The translations under genes were made by a program, and so were the position numbers. Positions 10,507 to 21,238 of a stretch of DNA of 64,000 nucleotides are shown here, in pieces; the stretch's first letter is position 1; each line of letters starts with the position of its first letter. The DNA comes from Peronospora farinosa (Eukaryota > Oomycota > Peronosporomycetes > Peronosporales > Peronosporaceae): the NCBI GenBank assembly GCA_947646735.1, contig CANTFK010000072.1:434001-498000 (forward strand). Direction: 5' to 3'. The notes beneath the pieces are model-generated. The model was given only the letters and a program-made list of their open reading frames with translations, searched no databases and was not told where the DNA came from.

Positions 10507-11576
10507 CTACTGCGCTCCCGCATTTCCCGACTTGTCGGGGGTCAAATCGGAACCCGTGCGACGTGCACGATTCTTCGAACCACCCTTCGGGTTGGGAGAC
10601 TTTTTGCTGGCTGTCTTAGCATTAGCAGCTACTTTGGCATAGCAGCGAGCCATCATATGACCTCGCTTGCCGCACTTGTAGCAAATTACGTCTGCATTGC
10701 CTAACTCCATAGGAGTGGCATCAGACTTCTCGGACGACGGCTTGTAATAGGCTGTCGCCGAGGCGCTGTTGTAGGATTGCTCCTCAACTAAGGCAATGTC
10801 AATTGCCTCTTCCATCGTCGCTGGCACCTTTCTAAAAAGGGCCTGACGCGATGGGCCGTGCCTAAGTCCATTCATGAACGTGGCCACCTTGATACGTTCC
10901 GGTATCGGTTCCCCATTAATGGACGCCGACAGCGAACGCATCTCCTGCACAAATTCTTGCAGAGAGCGTTTCGCCTGTCGTGCTCCAAAGAAGCGCGCCA
11001 TAAGCAACACTTCGTTGTTAGGAGGCTGATACATGGCGCGAATCTTTGCCTTAAAGATCGCCCATGATGGAAATACATCTGCATTAGCCATCAGCGCAGA
11101 GTATGCCCACTCTGACGCTTTGCCACGCAAGTTGGACATGGCATACGACACCATTCTGGTGTTGTCTTCGATGAGCTGCGCCACTCCACATTGCTCAGCT
11201 GATAATAGCCAGTGTGAGGGCTAGTTCCATTGAACTTCGGAGGGTCCATCCGAATGGGCCTCGGTTGAGTAGGCCGGGCAGAGAGCGTCTCAACAGTCCT
11301 GTTGAGCGCCTCATTACGAGCCTACTCAAGCCTAAGCTCATTCTGAGCCTTAGTGATGGACTCAGCGGTGGCTTAACTGTTTACCTCGGACGCGTTTCTA
11401 CGCTGTCCGAGCACAAACGCCTCAAATTGCTCCAACTGAGCAACATGTTGCTCAGGAGGACAATGCAAGAGGTTGACCAGGGCTCGTTCACCAAGTCCCT
11501 GCACCATATGCTCTATGGTGTTGGGAGAGGTGAGGGAAGTCACTCCAGTCCATATGAAGGACCATCTTAACCACAC
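10507..11576 (-). pseudogene. Gypsy-1 gag remnant
   Basis: The segment 11184-10507 encodes a retrotransposon Gag core (AMSNLRGKASEWAYSALM, then FFGARQAKRSLQEFVQEMR) and one CCHC zinc knuckle, CYKCGKRGHMMARC. The segment 11576-11373 is a probable N-terminal piece (EHMVQGLGERALVNLLHCPP) in another frame. Gag would form the particle and bind RNA; this copy is broken between the two segments. Confidence 0.8.
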
Positions 11577-11624
11577 GCACGCTCAGAAAGACGGGTCGTG
11601 GGAAGGACTACTAGTGCTACTAAG

Positions 11625-12229
11625 TGTAGACGGGCACTTCTATGAATTTGCCTCGTGCTACTTAGCACACACCTTCAGCACAAGCGAGGAAGCGGTTAGA
11701 TCGTCTTACCTTCGCGTGCGAGGGTGGTTGTGTGGTTGGTCGACTGCTTAAGCAGTCATACTACCAGTTTCCTCTCGCTTAAGCGAGAGTGCAACGAACT
11801 TCTTAACAAGAAGGCACCGACGTCACGCAAAAGCTTTTCAACTTCTCGTGCGTGGTGCGTATGTTTAAGCAAATTCAAGACTGAGCTATATTTAATGAAT
11901 TATAACTAAATATAATATTTAACTACTGATTGGCTATATATATATATATATATAGATCGGATACGCGACTCTTTAGAAGCGTATCCTGTCGCATGAACTT
12001 AAATCTAGAATTAAGATCGCAACTGACGTCTTTCTGAGACGTCGCGATGCCTAGCTTCAACTAGCGTCATCTCTTCTCATGTGAATCCATAAATGGATAT
12101 CACATTTACGAGGGTGGATCACTTTGTGTATCGCACCCAAGTGACAGGTCAAAAGTAATCGTGGATACTTTTAGACCAAACATGAAGTATATTACTTAAT
12201 GTCTACGTGTAACTGGATGCTCTGTTACA
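11625..12229 (-). repeat. Gypsy-1 5' LTR (putative)
   Basis: It begins TGTAGACGGG and ends CTCTGTTACA. I set the inner boundary because the minus strand then continues CTTAGTAGCACTAGTAGTCC, almost the same as the sequence after the Gypsy-2 5' LTR, which marks the primer-binding site. The outer ~148 bp match the 3' LTR. It contains a (TA)n run near 11936-11955. Confidence 0.6.
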
Positions 12230-12363
12230 ATTTTAAAGGGAGAAAACATTATGAAAACTGGTAATAAAAGTATCCACACTCTACGTCTCGCGTGGGAAGT
12301 TTAAGCGGGCTGACAAAGAATTAAAATAGTTCCTTGCCGACAAAGGAACGCGGCCCTGTGTTC

Positions 12364-12740
12364 TTATCGAATCCTTGAGGCACAGGAGCCTCTTAAAGCT
12401 TTAGGGGAAAGCAAAGTTCTATCCCACCGGTAAGCCCTTCTACCTTGAGATAAAACTCTCTCAGACGAAGCTGAAGACGCGTGGATGTCCAGATAAATCT
12501 TGCTATCCTTACGAGTGTCTGGAATTGCAGCTGATGCAGTGCCACCACTCCAATGGTGACTGGACTCTGTGAACAGGCAAAAGAGCAAGATAAGTTTGAG
12601 CTGCTTCCTCGACTTTGCTCACTGTGGTCTGTAGTAATCTTTTTTACCAAAGGCGAAGATATCTGGCTCCATGTCGTCATATCTCTTGTCGTTACCAATG
12701 TTGACAGGTGGCAGAGGCGGGACTTCTTCTGATGACTTCT
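12364..12740 (-). pseudogene. hAT-family transposase fragment
   Basis: The frame ending at 12364 reads SKIYLDIHASSASSERV, then LSQGRRAYRWDRTLLSPKAL. This is the hAT C-terminal dimerisation domain, whose family signature is IPASSAPSERVFS followed by R..LSP. A second frame upstream reads SPLEWW, the usual preceding motif, so the copy is frameshifted. No terminal inverted repeats are visible. It is a relic between Gypsy-1 and Gypsy-2. Confidence 0.7.
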
Positions 12741-12751
12741 AAAACCTGTAT

Positions 12752-12925
12752 TGTAACGGGCTAAAAGTTACACATTTTGTTAAGAATCGAATACTTGACG
12801 GTGTGCCACATTCAAGTGGCAGGCCTAAGGTACCTCGTACCCTTTAGGCCTGCCACTTGGATGTGGCACATCGATGTGACCCACCCTCGTTAATGTGATA
12901 TCGATGGATGAATGCACATTCACTT
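12752..12925. repeat. LTR fragment related to Gypsy-1, containing a long hairpin
   Basis: It starts TGTAACGGGCTAAAAGTTACA, like the left end of the 6158 LTR, but the later GATATCAC...GAGGGTGG block is in inverted order. The arms 12803-12833 and 12837-12869 pair with one mismatch and a two-base bulge around a 3-nt loop. It ends abruptly at the Gypsy-2 LTR, as if interrupted by it. Confidence 0.55.
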
Positions 12926-13242
12926 TGTATCGGGCTAAGGACCCGTAACCGTCTTACACTAAAAGGGCGTTGAGGAAGCGCTCTTAATCAACTCGTATAT
13001 ATAACTCTTTTTATTTTTGTTTAGTTTAGATTTGCAGGAAGTGCGAATATTTTCCCTAGCTCATGCGAACCACTCAATATGAAAGTCAATTTATTATTGG
13101 CTAATTATTGGGTCTGGCACCCCAATAATAAACCAATAATAAAATGACGCGCAGTATCCGCTAGTCGAATACTGCCCTATGCCTACTTATGTAATTATGT
13201 AATATCCCTATAACTACTTATGTAATAGGTTGCCCCATTACA
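12926..13242 (-). repeat. Gypsy-2 3' LTR
   Basis: It runs from TGTATCGGGC to CCCCATTACA and is about 92% identical by eye to 41922-42239. On the minus strand AAAGAGGAGGGTGA directly precedes it, a clear polypurine tract. Confidence 0.85.
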
Positions 13243-13354
13243 TCACCCTCCTCTTTAAGTTGCGCTTACCTCAGCGTAAGCGCGAACCGTATAAAGTATC
13301 TTCTCGACCAACGGCGTAACTTCTAAACTTTTCAGTTAGACATCACTGAGCATC

Positions 13355-14184
13355 ATGGACCCTGAGCGTCCACGAAATAATGTCTCTGACAACCATAACT
13401 GGGAACACCAAGTGACAATCCGAAGAGAGCAGGCGCCGCAGGTCATGGATGGTGACTTGAAACCGGGCGCTTGTATGGTCTTGAAGGTGCTGTCGAACCC
13501 GAGTCGCTGGAGGTCATGAAGGACCTTTTCACGCGATACTGTACAATGAGAGGCAAAGCGACGAGCAACGCATATACTGACGATGCGTTGCGGAGATCTT
13601 GGTGTGCCTTCATCAGGCGCTGGAACGCAAGCCTACGTGAAGGAATGTCCTTCACCTCCTGGTTAGATGTTCGCGAGGGAACGCGTGATAGACACGCTAT
13701 TGGCAACCTGCGCCGACGCATCTGTCGCATGACTTGTGACGAGTATCACCTTTGTTACGTCCACGTTCGTGAGGGATGTCCAACGTTCAACATGGGCAGA
13801 TCGTGACCGGTCCGGCAGGAATGGGACAACTTGGTGTGTACGCGAGGCATGCCAGATCATATTCGTCCATGGATTGCCCGTTATAAGAAGAGCCTTTCGG
13901 AGCTTCATGTGTCCGAGCTACGGCGAGTGAGAGCGCGTCCTTACGATCGCCTTGGGCGTTCACGTAGCCGTAGCCGAAAGCGTCAACCTTATCATCCGTA
14001 TGCTCTTGAGCTTCGTAATAGGTCTCGGTCTCGGAGTCGCTCGATAGGTCGTCGTGGTTTCGTTGCTCACGAGCATTATGGCTCGCGAGATCGAAGATGG
14101 AACCGGCAGCTTCGGTCGCGATCGCCGTCTTTCTACGGGACTCATAGTCCTCGACCACGTCCGGGACATCTTGGATCCGCGTAA
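13355..14184 (+). pseudogene. Antisense accessory gene of Gypsy-2 (broken copy)
   Basis: This plus-strand gene lies between the 3' LTR and the integrase end, opposite to gag-pol. The ATG at 13355 opens a frame that shifts once near 13464. The main frame is then open from 13456 to 14184 except for one TGA at 13804-13806, at a place where CGA would fit. It matches the Gypsy-3 protein at 59603: SWCAFI.RWN, the Trp-Leu and RE positions, HAIGNLRRRIC, LCYVHVREGC, then WIARYKKSLSE. The C-terminus is Arg/Ser rich (RSRSRSRKR and RNRSRSRSRS). I recognise no family. Keeping one frame through about 240 codons on the strand opposite the integrase tail argues for past selection. Function is unknown; the RS tail suggests RNA or protein binding. 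Confidence 0.6.
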
Positions 14185-14938
14185 TCGATGGCTCCCATGT
14201 ACCGTCCGCCGGGGAATATCCCAATTAGCGAGCCCTGTAATGTTTCTTGACATGGTTGTCCGTGGGCGCCGAGTCATTACTCGGCGCCTGGGGATTGTGA
14301 TTCTCGTGATCGACAATACGGTCAACAATTCAACGTCGCGCACCCGATGTACCAATCAAGGGCGGAGGAGAATCACGACGGAGGGCCTCTGGCGATGAGC
14401 GCCGATTCTCGCAATCGGGAGCCTGTACAGTCGAATGACGAGCTGTGCCTTCTTCGCGCTGAAGCCGGGGAGTCGAAGAATGCCCTACTTGATGCTCGTG
14501 AGATGGCTGAGAGAGCTCAAGATCGTGCGGTCGCTACGACTGAGACTGCTGAGCGAGATCGACGTGAGCAGCGGGTAATGGTTGAGCGCCTAGACGACCG
14601 CGTTAGGAGAACCCCAGCAGATCGATTCTGCACGCGTTCGAGTAGGACTTGTTCCCAGTCGTCATCAAGGCGTGTCGGATGTGAGCCGGCACAGAGGAGC
14701 GGGGAAGATTCGAAGGAAGATCCGCCGGTAGGTAAGCTTTGAGGCGCCCGACGTAGAACGTCGGGTGCAAACGCATAGATGCAGGTATGTCTAGCGTGTA
14801 AGCGTCACCATGCATCTTAACAACCCGAAATTGGCCAGCATATCTTGGCGCTAACTTATTAGCGCCCAAATTCGTCACTGAGGTGTTCGGTAATCCACTT
14901 GTTGATAATAAGACTCTGTCGCCTTCTCGAAATGTCAA
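13787..14938 (-). pseudogene. Gypsy-2 integrase C-terminus and chromodomain remnant
   Basis: The segment 14938-14603 reads FREGDRVLLSTSGL and SMRLHPTFYVGRLKAY, the conserved end of Gypsy integrase. The segment 14224-13787 reads MGYSPADGTWEPSITRI and DVPDVVEDYESRR, the second half of a chromodomain-like module. Between them the frame is broken. This chromodomain-bearing stretch lies directly opposite the RS-rich half of the antisense gene. Confidence 0.7.
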
Positions 14939-15315
14939 TATATTCTTTCGACCTCTTCTGTCTGCATTCTACTTTTGCTTGTCGACTGCCTCTTGTAAGG
15001 CATCACCCACAAAACGCGTGATTCCTTGTCGTAATAGCAGAAATTCGGTTACTGCAGCCGAACTGACAGGCGACGAATCCTCTTTAGGAGCAAAATTAGC
15101 AACGGAGACGCGATGGAATGCATCGCGTCAGGAGTCGATATGCCGTTGGCCACAAAATTACCAGCAGGAGTTGCATCGGCAGCAACCTTATCCGCATCGT
15201 ATAAACCATCAATAGGCGCAATCCCATCAGTAGATACCCCCCATCAAGCTTTGAGACAGGGTGCTCTGAAGATCAGAGAGCAAGTAGCGCCGGAACGCGA
15301 GGATGCCTCACGCTG

Positions 15316-16392
15316 TTAACGAAAAAAGGGCGTCAACCCGGTTGACGCATGGACTGCATTGTTGATTGCAAACTCTGCAAATTGAAGAAACGAACCCCAT
15401 GACGAGAACGATGTTGCATAAGTGCGCAAGACATCTTCGAGCACTCTGTTCACACGCTTCTTTTGCCTATCCGTCTCTGTATGGTCCGCCGTAGACATAA
15501 GCACCCGAGTGCCTAGTAGCTGGTATAATTCGGCCCAGAAAGCCGAAGTGAAACGACGATCACGGTTCGAAACAATATATTCTGGCAAGCCGATGCCTGA
15601 AGATAAGATCAATGAAGATCTTCGCTGTCGTTGCCGCCGTAATGTAGTCGGAGACCGGAGCAAAATGCACCATTTTGCTGAATCGATCCACTAGAATCAA
15701 TACGCCTGTGCGTCTCTGTTCATTCGGTGGAAGTCCAACGATAAAATCCATGCTGACCGAGCGCCAGGCTTCCGTAGCAATCGGAAGCGGACGCAATGGG
15801 GCTTGTGAAGACGGCTCGGGCTTTACACGCTGACAGGAGCGTACTCATTTCTCGATGTACTTATACATTCGCGGCCAGATTAATACGCGAGAAATAGCCG
15901 CAAACGTCTTTTCGCGACCCAGGTGTCCGCCAGCTGGGCTGTCGTGAATTCATGAACCAATCGGGCTCGAAGGTCGTCATCGGCAGGGATGACGACACGC
16001 GGGGAATCAAAGACGTCCATCGTGTACGTCAGCAACGGACCGTCAAGCGCGTAAGGCTTGATGTTGTTGCGTGTTGGTTTCGTCAACTTCGCGAGTAATT
16101 TTTTGCTCGGGTCCCTGAGATAATTGATGATTCCTGCATAAAAGGAATCATTCGCGTAGGATTCAGCGATTTCAATTCGTATCGACAGCACGGGTGTCGA
16201 AATCATCGCATTGAGCCCCAGGTCAATACAACACACACAGATATCATCGTCGTCATCAACATTCTTCGTTTGATGACTTATGTCGCGTCGAGGGCCGTAA
16301 TCAGGACGACGAGAAAGCGCGTCAGCGAGAATATTATTTTTGCCAGGCTTGTAATGCACCACAAAATTATACTCGGCGAAAATGACAACCAC
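15316..16392 (-). pseudogene. Gypsy-2 integrase core and RNase H tail remnants
   Basis: The segment 16392-15880 begins with the RNase H end (KPGKNNILADALSRRPD) and continues into the RNase H-integrase spacer. The segment 15796-15560 holds the integrase core start (SVSMDFIVGLPPNEQRRTG). The segment 15663-15316 holds VSNRDRRFTSAFW and STADHTETDRQKKRVNR, where the usual catalytic DWQTERVNR is altered. At least three frame changes make it inactive. Confidence 0.75.
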
Positions 16393-17832
16393 CGTGCCAT
16401 ACGCTGGGACAAGTGAGGACTCTTGACGGCGGTACGCAATGATGCATGATCTGTGTAGATAGAAAACATCATTTCGCCGAGCAAATATACTCTAAACTTG
16501 ATTAGCGCGTAGCGCGTAGCGCATAGCCAAAAGTTCCTTGTCGTGTACCGGATGATTTTTCTCGGCAGGTTTAATCTGTCGTGATTGAAAACTCACGATG
16601 CGCTCTCGACCCTCGTCATCAAATTGCATGAGGGCACATCGTATAGCAAAATTTCTCGTGTCACATACGACGTGTAATGGCTTGGAGTCATCAGGTAGCA
16701 TCAGCAAAGTTACCTCGGACAAGCTCTTCTTCGCGGAGTCGAAGGCAGATTGATGTTCTGCCTTCCATAGCCATACCGCGTCTTTCTTGAGCAAAGTCGA
16801 TAATGGCTGAATTAGCTCAGCATAGTTCTTCGTATACTTATGCAATTAATTCGCCAGACCGAGCCATTGACGTAATTCAGTTTGGTTCCTGGGCGTTGGC
16901 CAGGAACAGATCGATGAGATCTTCTCAGGATCAGCGCGGACACCTTCCTTGCTGACGTAGTAACCGAGTACTGGAATCTCGGGAGCGCAGAAGACACATT
17001 TCTTTAAATTAACATACAATTTATTCTCGCGCATAACTTGAAATACCTGCTTCAAGTGTCGAATGTGTACCTACGTAGCGCTGAGCTTTTGATCAACGCG
17101 GCTGTGAACAAAGATGTCGTCAAAGTATCTCGGTGCAAAGTCGCGAAGTGGACGAAGTACTTGTGTCACCATCCGATTGAACGTAGATGGAGCATTCTTA
17201 AGACCTTGTGGCATGACTAGCCACTCCCAAAGCATCCCGCTTGAGGTGCTGACCGCAGTGAACGGAATGTCACTGTCCCTCATGAGGATCTGATAGAAAT
17301 TGTCTGTCAGATCTATGGCGCTGTAGATCTCGCTCCCGAACATGGTATTTGATACCATGTCTTTTCAAGGGATAGGCGTTTGAGCCGGGATAGTGGCGTC
17401 ATTCAGCTTGTTGAAGGCGTGCACAATGCGCCAACCGCCGGTGGCTTTCTTCACACAGAAAGTCGGACTCGAATGTGGCGAGATACTCTCGCGGACATGG
17501 CCAGCCTTGCGGCGACCCTCGAAAAATTCATCAATAGCGATGACTTGGTCGCGCGGTAACGGCCACTGCCGTGTCACGCAATATTTCGATCCTGGAACGA
17601 GATATATCTCGTGCCGCACACCACGATCCCCCGGAAGCTCAGCTGGAATTTTCTTCGGGAAAATATTGGCGTCCTCACGGGCGATATTGTATACAAGGTT
17701 GCCCGAAGCACGAAGAGCATCCCAAGACTGTGCCGCAAAGCGTTCTTCGCGCGCTGACTTAGGCTCGGCGCTCTTCGGACGAGCCTTCAGAACTTCTTCA
17801 CTGGCTGCTTCGGAGGCTGAAACGATGCACAC
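16278..17832 (-). pseudogene. Gypsy-2 reverse transcriptase and RNase H remnants
   Basis: The segment 17832-17365 is the RT N-terminus (VRHEIYLVPGSKYCVTRQWPL and a spacer before it). The segment 17358-17071 holds IDLTDNFYQILMRDSD and the catalytic RYFDDIFVHS, with the active-site DD intact. The segment 17055-16846 is the thumb, and 16845-16492 is RNase H with CDTRNFAIRCALMQ (usually CDAS) and VHDKELLAMRYAL. Four frames are needed, with an in-frame stop after the thumb. Confidence 0.8.
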
Positions 17833-18235
17833 CTGCTTGATGTCGCCGGCCTTGAGGTCGTGAAGAAAATCTTTTCATGAAAGGTATGACAAAAATGTGA
17901 TCTCTGCAGCAGTGCACGGTGGGCTCGCTACCTCAATGTAGCGCCACGATGTGGAGATCCCTCCACATATTCAAGCGCGCATACGGATTCCGTCACTACA
18001 GAATCATCTGCATCAGCTATTTAGCGTGAATTTCGTCGTCTCGGTGATCGCCGTGCTCCTTTCTTGCGTTTTCATTTGCGTCTCGAGCCCTTGCTCGAGA
18101 CTGTCACGTCGCTATCACAAGAGGATAATGTACCCCCTCTAGACGTGGGAGCTTTGTCTCCACCACGTCGGTCTCATGCGGATCCAGAGTCCGCCCATTC
18201 TCGTCAATTATAGGCGGGAGCTCGTCTTCGACCGC

Positions 18236-18545
18236 CTCACTTGTTTTGCGGGAGTCCCTGCTCGACCGCCTCGATATTGATCGGAAGCCTCTGCTCGTCC
18301 GATGTGCTTGTACGCGGGAGCCCCTGCTCGACCGCCTCGATATTTATCGGAAGCCTCTGCTCTTCCGATGTGCTTGTATGCGGGAGCACCTGCTCGACCG
18401 CCTCGAAATTGATTGGGAGCCTCTGCTCGCCCGATGTGCTTGTATGCGGGAGCCCCTGCTCGACCGCCTCGTTGAGAATCGGGAACCCCTGTTCGACCGA
18501 TGTCTGTGTGTGCGGGAGCCGCTGTTCGACCGCCTCGTTCTGTGG
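18236..18545 (-). repeat. Minisatellite of ~60-bp units in Gypsy-2 protease-RT linker
   Basis: Four to five tandem units of about 60 bp encode on the minus strand 20-residue repeats of the type EAVEQGLPHTSTSDEQRLPI. They lie within the open frame 18758-18237. They fall in the variable linker between protease and RT, where element B also carries a coding tandem repeat. Confidence 0.85.
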
Positions 18546-18729
18546 CTCCATCAGTGTAACGGAACATACTGCGCACAAAGGGTCATCGCTCTCTCTGTGT
18601 TGACTACTAGTCGTGGCAAGTTCGTTCACGAGCCTGACGTGAGGACAATCGGATGTAGCGACCAACAAATGAGTAAACACTTCACTGACGTCATAACGCT
18701 TCGTCGTTTGACGGACCGAGATAGCCAAT

Positions 18730-19149
18730 CTATCTTCTGCTGAAACCGTGACAGCCACGGTAGCCCAAGCATGCAGTCAAATGCATCATCTCGTACACTA
18801 AAAATTTGTCGTTGCTCTGGAAACCGTCAAAAATGTACGGTAAAACCACTGTTTTACGCGGGACACGTTTTGGTTGTCCATCGGCAAGATTGAAAACGAT
18901 GTCACCTGGACCTTCTCGAACCGTGACAGTGGACGGGAGAAGGGACAAAAAGGATGCACGAAAGAAGTTGTTGGAAGCGCAAGAATCCAACAACGCTCGA
19001 AGTGGTCGCTTCACTCCAGCGACGATGAGACTGATAATAATCAGTCTCGAATCATCGCGCATGGTGGTGGCATTAAAGTGAGTATGAATCATTTCGGGGC
19101 TAAGAGCCCGAGCTTTCATCTGAGTACTCTGGAGACCCGAGTACTCCAT
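18730..19149 (-). pseudogene. Gypsy-2 aspartic protease remnant
   Basis: The frame reads LRALLDSCASNNFFRASFL, the retrotransposon protease active site, but DSG has become DSC. The end motif MLGLPWLSRFQ is present near 18770 only in a neighbouring frame. The repeat-rich linker follows and gag precedes it with a 34-bp overlap of open frames. Confidence 0.75.
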
Positions 19150-19807
19150 TCTTGCCAGTAGGGCGCCCCGCGTCTACTGGAACCGCTCGTTTTTGGCGAG
19201 ACCACCGACGACACATTATCTCCTCTTGAGACAACTGTGTTCATATTCACCGGCGCAGGTGCTCGACAGACAGCCGCACGATGGCCTGTCTTGCCACAGA
19301 GAAAACACTTCATCGTGTTAGGATTGCGAATGTCGCGGCCTAATGATTTGCATCGACCACGAGAGGACTCAATTGCATCAAGTTCCATTGGCTCTGGGCC
19401 AGAAGTCCGGGGATGTTGTGACGCTTCGTGCAGGTAAGACGACGCAACAGTGTAATCCTCATGAAGCGCGAGGAAAAATGCCTCCTCGAGGGACTTTGGT
19501 TCAGCACGTGTACGCGTCATGCCCTCCATACCAAATATAGAGAAATGGACTTGTAAAGACATGTCAATTGGCTGCGTGGTAATACACGAGGCAAGAAGAC
19601 GTGTCTTCTGCACGTAGTCACGCATCGACAGCTTGCCCTGTCTGAGTGAGAAGAAATCTGCACGCAAGCGAGATTCATCTTGAGGAGACTCGAATGCCAG
19701 TCGTAAGTACGCTGGATGTCTGCAGCGCAGAACGAGTCGTCTCATCTACGACGATCATTCCGAGTGACCATTCCTTGGCTTTGCCAGCAAGCCGAGACAG
19801 CAGGAAA
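19116..19807 (-). pseudogene. Gypsy-2 gag, 3' portion
   Basis: Gag core residues run from the insertion point (NFLLSRLAGKAKEWSLGMI) through FFSLRQGKLSMRDYVQKTR to a CCHC knuckle CFLCGKTGHRAAVC. There is a frame change near 19680-19740. Upstream, the reading frame is interrupted by element B at the TSD TTGA and resumes at 37368 with [13 protein letters not shown], which fits Gag. Confidence 0.75.
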
Positions 19808-19811
19808 TTGA

Positions 19812-21101
19812 TGTGGTGGAGTGGATTCTCAAACGACGTGAGAGAACCACAAACACATACAGCGCCGGACTGCCGACTTACGGAGGGGGTACCCCGATAC
19901 CGTGTCGTGTTAACATTGGGTCTTACCTTGTGTACTCGCCGGCTTGGCTGGTCTTGCTCCTCGGTTGACGCAGAAGCCTTAAAGACTTGGTATGTGTATA
20001 AGACTTGGACTTGGTGGTCCTCGAGTGGATATGCTTCACTCGGGACCGGGTTTCTTCGACTCGATCGACTAAGTCGAGAGCAATGCACCTGGTACTATGT
20101 ACCCCTTTGGTGGCTGACTGTTCTTGGTCCTTGGACCCCTTTGTGTTCTTCCCCGTAGGGAAATCGCTTCCTGTAGCGGGTGTTGGATGTTTTTTGACAC
20201 CTCAGGCCAGCTATTCTGAGGTTCAACCTGCGCAGCTTGAGCCGTCTACCACCTGCTGGACGTCGGGGGGCCAAAGGATATCCCGCCCGGAAGAGGTGTA
20301 GCGACGGAGAAGCTTAGGAGGGGCGCTTAAAGCTGCCACGTGTAATGCAAATTCGAGTGTGTTTATTTATCTTATTCTCTGTATGCTTTTCTTGCCTAAC
20401 CCTAACCCTTTGATCTGGAAAGTGCCACGTGCCGACTCTTGGAGGAAGGACTGGCTCCTTGGTACCCTGTACTTTCTGTAATCTTCGATATTCTGTGTAC
20501 CGATTCTGCACCCTCGGACATTGGGCCCTGGTACCCCTGGGCCTCGGTACCCTGGGCCCCAACACCCTGGGCCCCGGTACCCCGGTACCCCTGGGCCCCG
20601 GTACCACTGTTACCTGGGGTCCACCTGTCACCTGGGGTCCACCTGTCACCTGGGGTCCACTGTCCACCTGGGTCCACCGGTCACCTGGGTCCACCAGTTG
20701 CCTGGGGTCCACTGGTCACCTGGGTAAACCTGTCACCTGAGGTCCACCGGTCACCTGGGTCCACCTGTCACCTGGGGTCCACCGGTCACCTGGGTCCACC
20801 TGTTGCCTGGGGTCTACTGGTCACCTGGGTCAACCTGTCACCTGAGGTCCACCGGTCACCTGGGTCCACCTGTTGTCTGGGACCCACCTGTTACCTGGGG
20901 TCAACCTAAGCTGCCCTAGCAGCACTGGTCCTTTGGTCTGTAGTGTAGGACATCCTAGTACCTTCTCCGAAATCGGGACCTTGGACCAGTTCGGGGCCCT
21001 GGTCACTCCCTGTCACTCATTCAAGAGAGTGACCGAGATCTTTCACGCCAGTTATTATAATAACTACGAAGGGCCCCCCATTTCTCTGGCACTTCTCCAC
21101 A
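19812..21101 (-). repeat. Element B 3' LTR
   Basis: It starts TGTGGTGGAGTG and ends GGCACTTCTCCACA, with inverted tips. It is nearly identical to 36103-37367 apart from two to three extra minisatellite units. An 18-bp-type minisatellite built on CACCTGGGGTCCACCTGT occupies about 20605-20905. Confidence 0.9.
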
Positions 21102-21238
21102 GCTGTCACCTGCGCGCTGGTCTTCCGAACTGCGGCAAGACCCCGTGCATCCTTGTCCCGTCTCCTCAACATATAAGTAGGTGTCCATGTGCTTGACGAT
21201 CTTCCGTATTCACCGACTCACTCACCCTTTATTCACCA

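Larger units (their letters stand above)
6158..12229 (-). mobile_element. Gypsy-1: decayed Ty3/Gypsy LTR retrotransposon
   Basis: Reading on the minus strand, the order is 5' LTR (11625-12229), gag, protease, linker, RT, RNase H, integrase, 3' LTR (6158-6413), which is the Ty3/Gypsy order. A purine-rich tract (AACGGGGGATGG on the minus strand, 6414-6426) abuts the 3' LTR as a polypurine tract. Nearly every domain is split by stops or frameshifts, so the copy is dead. The two LTRs share only about 148 bp next to their outer TGTAACAG ends, and no target-site duplication is visible, so the ends have been rearranged or recombined. Confidence 0.85.

Noticed and set aside
14347..14742. 131-codon plus-strand helical frame (ERAQDRAVATTETAERDRR) after the Gypsy-2 antisense gene
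   Set aside because: It might extend the antisense gene, but the frame is not continuous with it and it lies opposite integrase. I did not annotate it as a gene. A loosely similar Ala/Glu-rich stretch at 60660-60810 in Gypsy-3 leaves the question open.
18246..18743. 165-codon plus-strand frame across the Gypsy-2 linker
   Set aside because: It is the reverse shadow of the 60-bp coding repeats; the minus frame fits the protease-RT linker position.
20398..20412. CCCTAACCCT near the end of the LTR looks like telomere repeat
   Set aside because: It is only two units, occurs identically in both LTRs of element B, and is plain LTR sequence.
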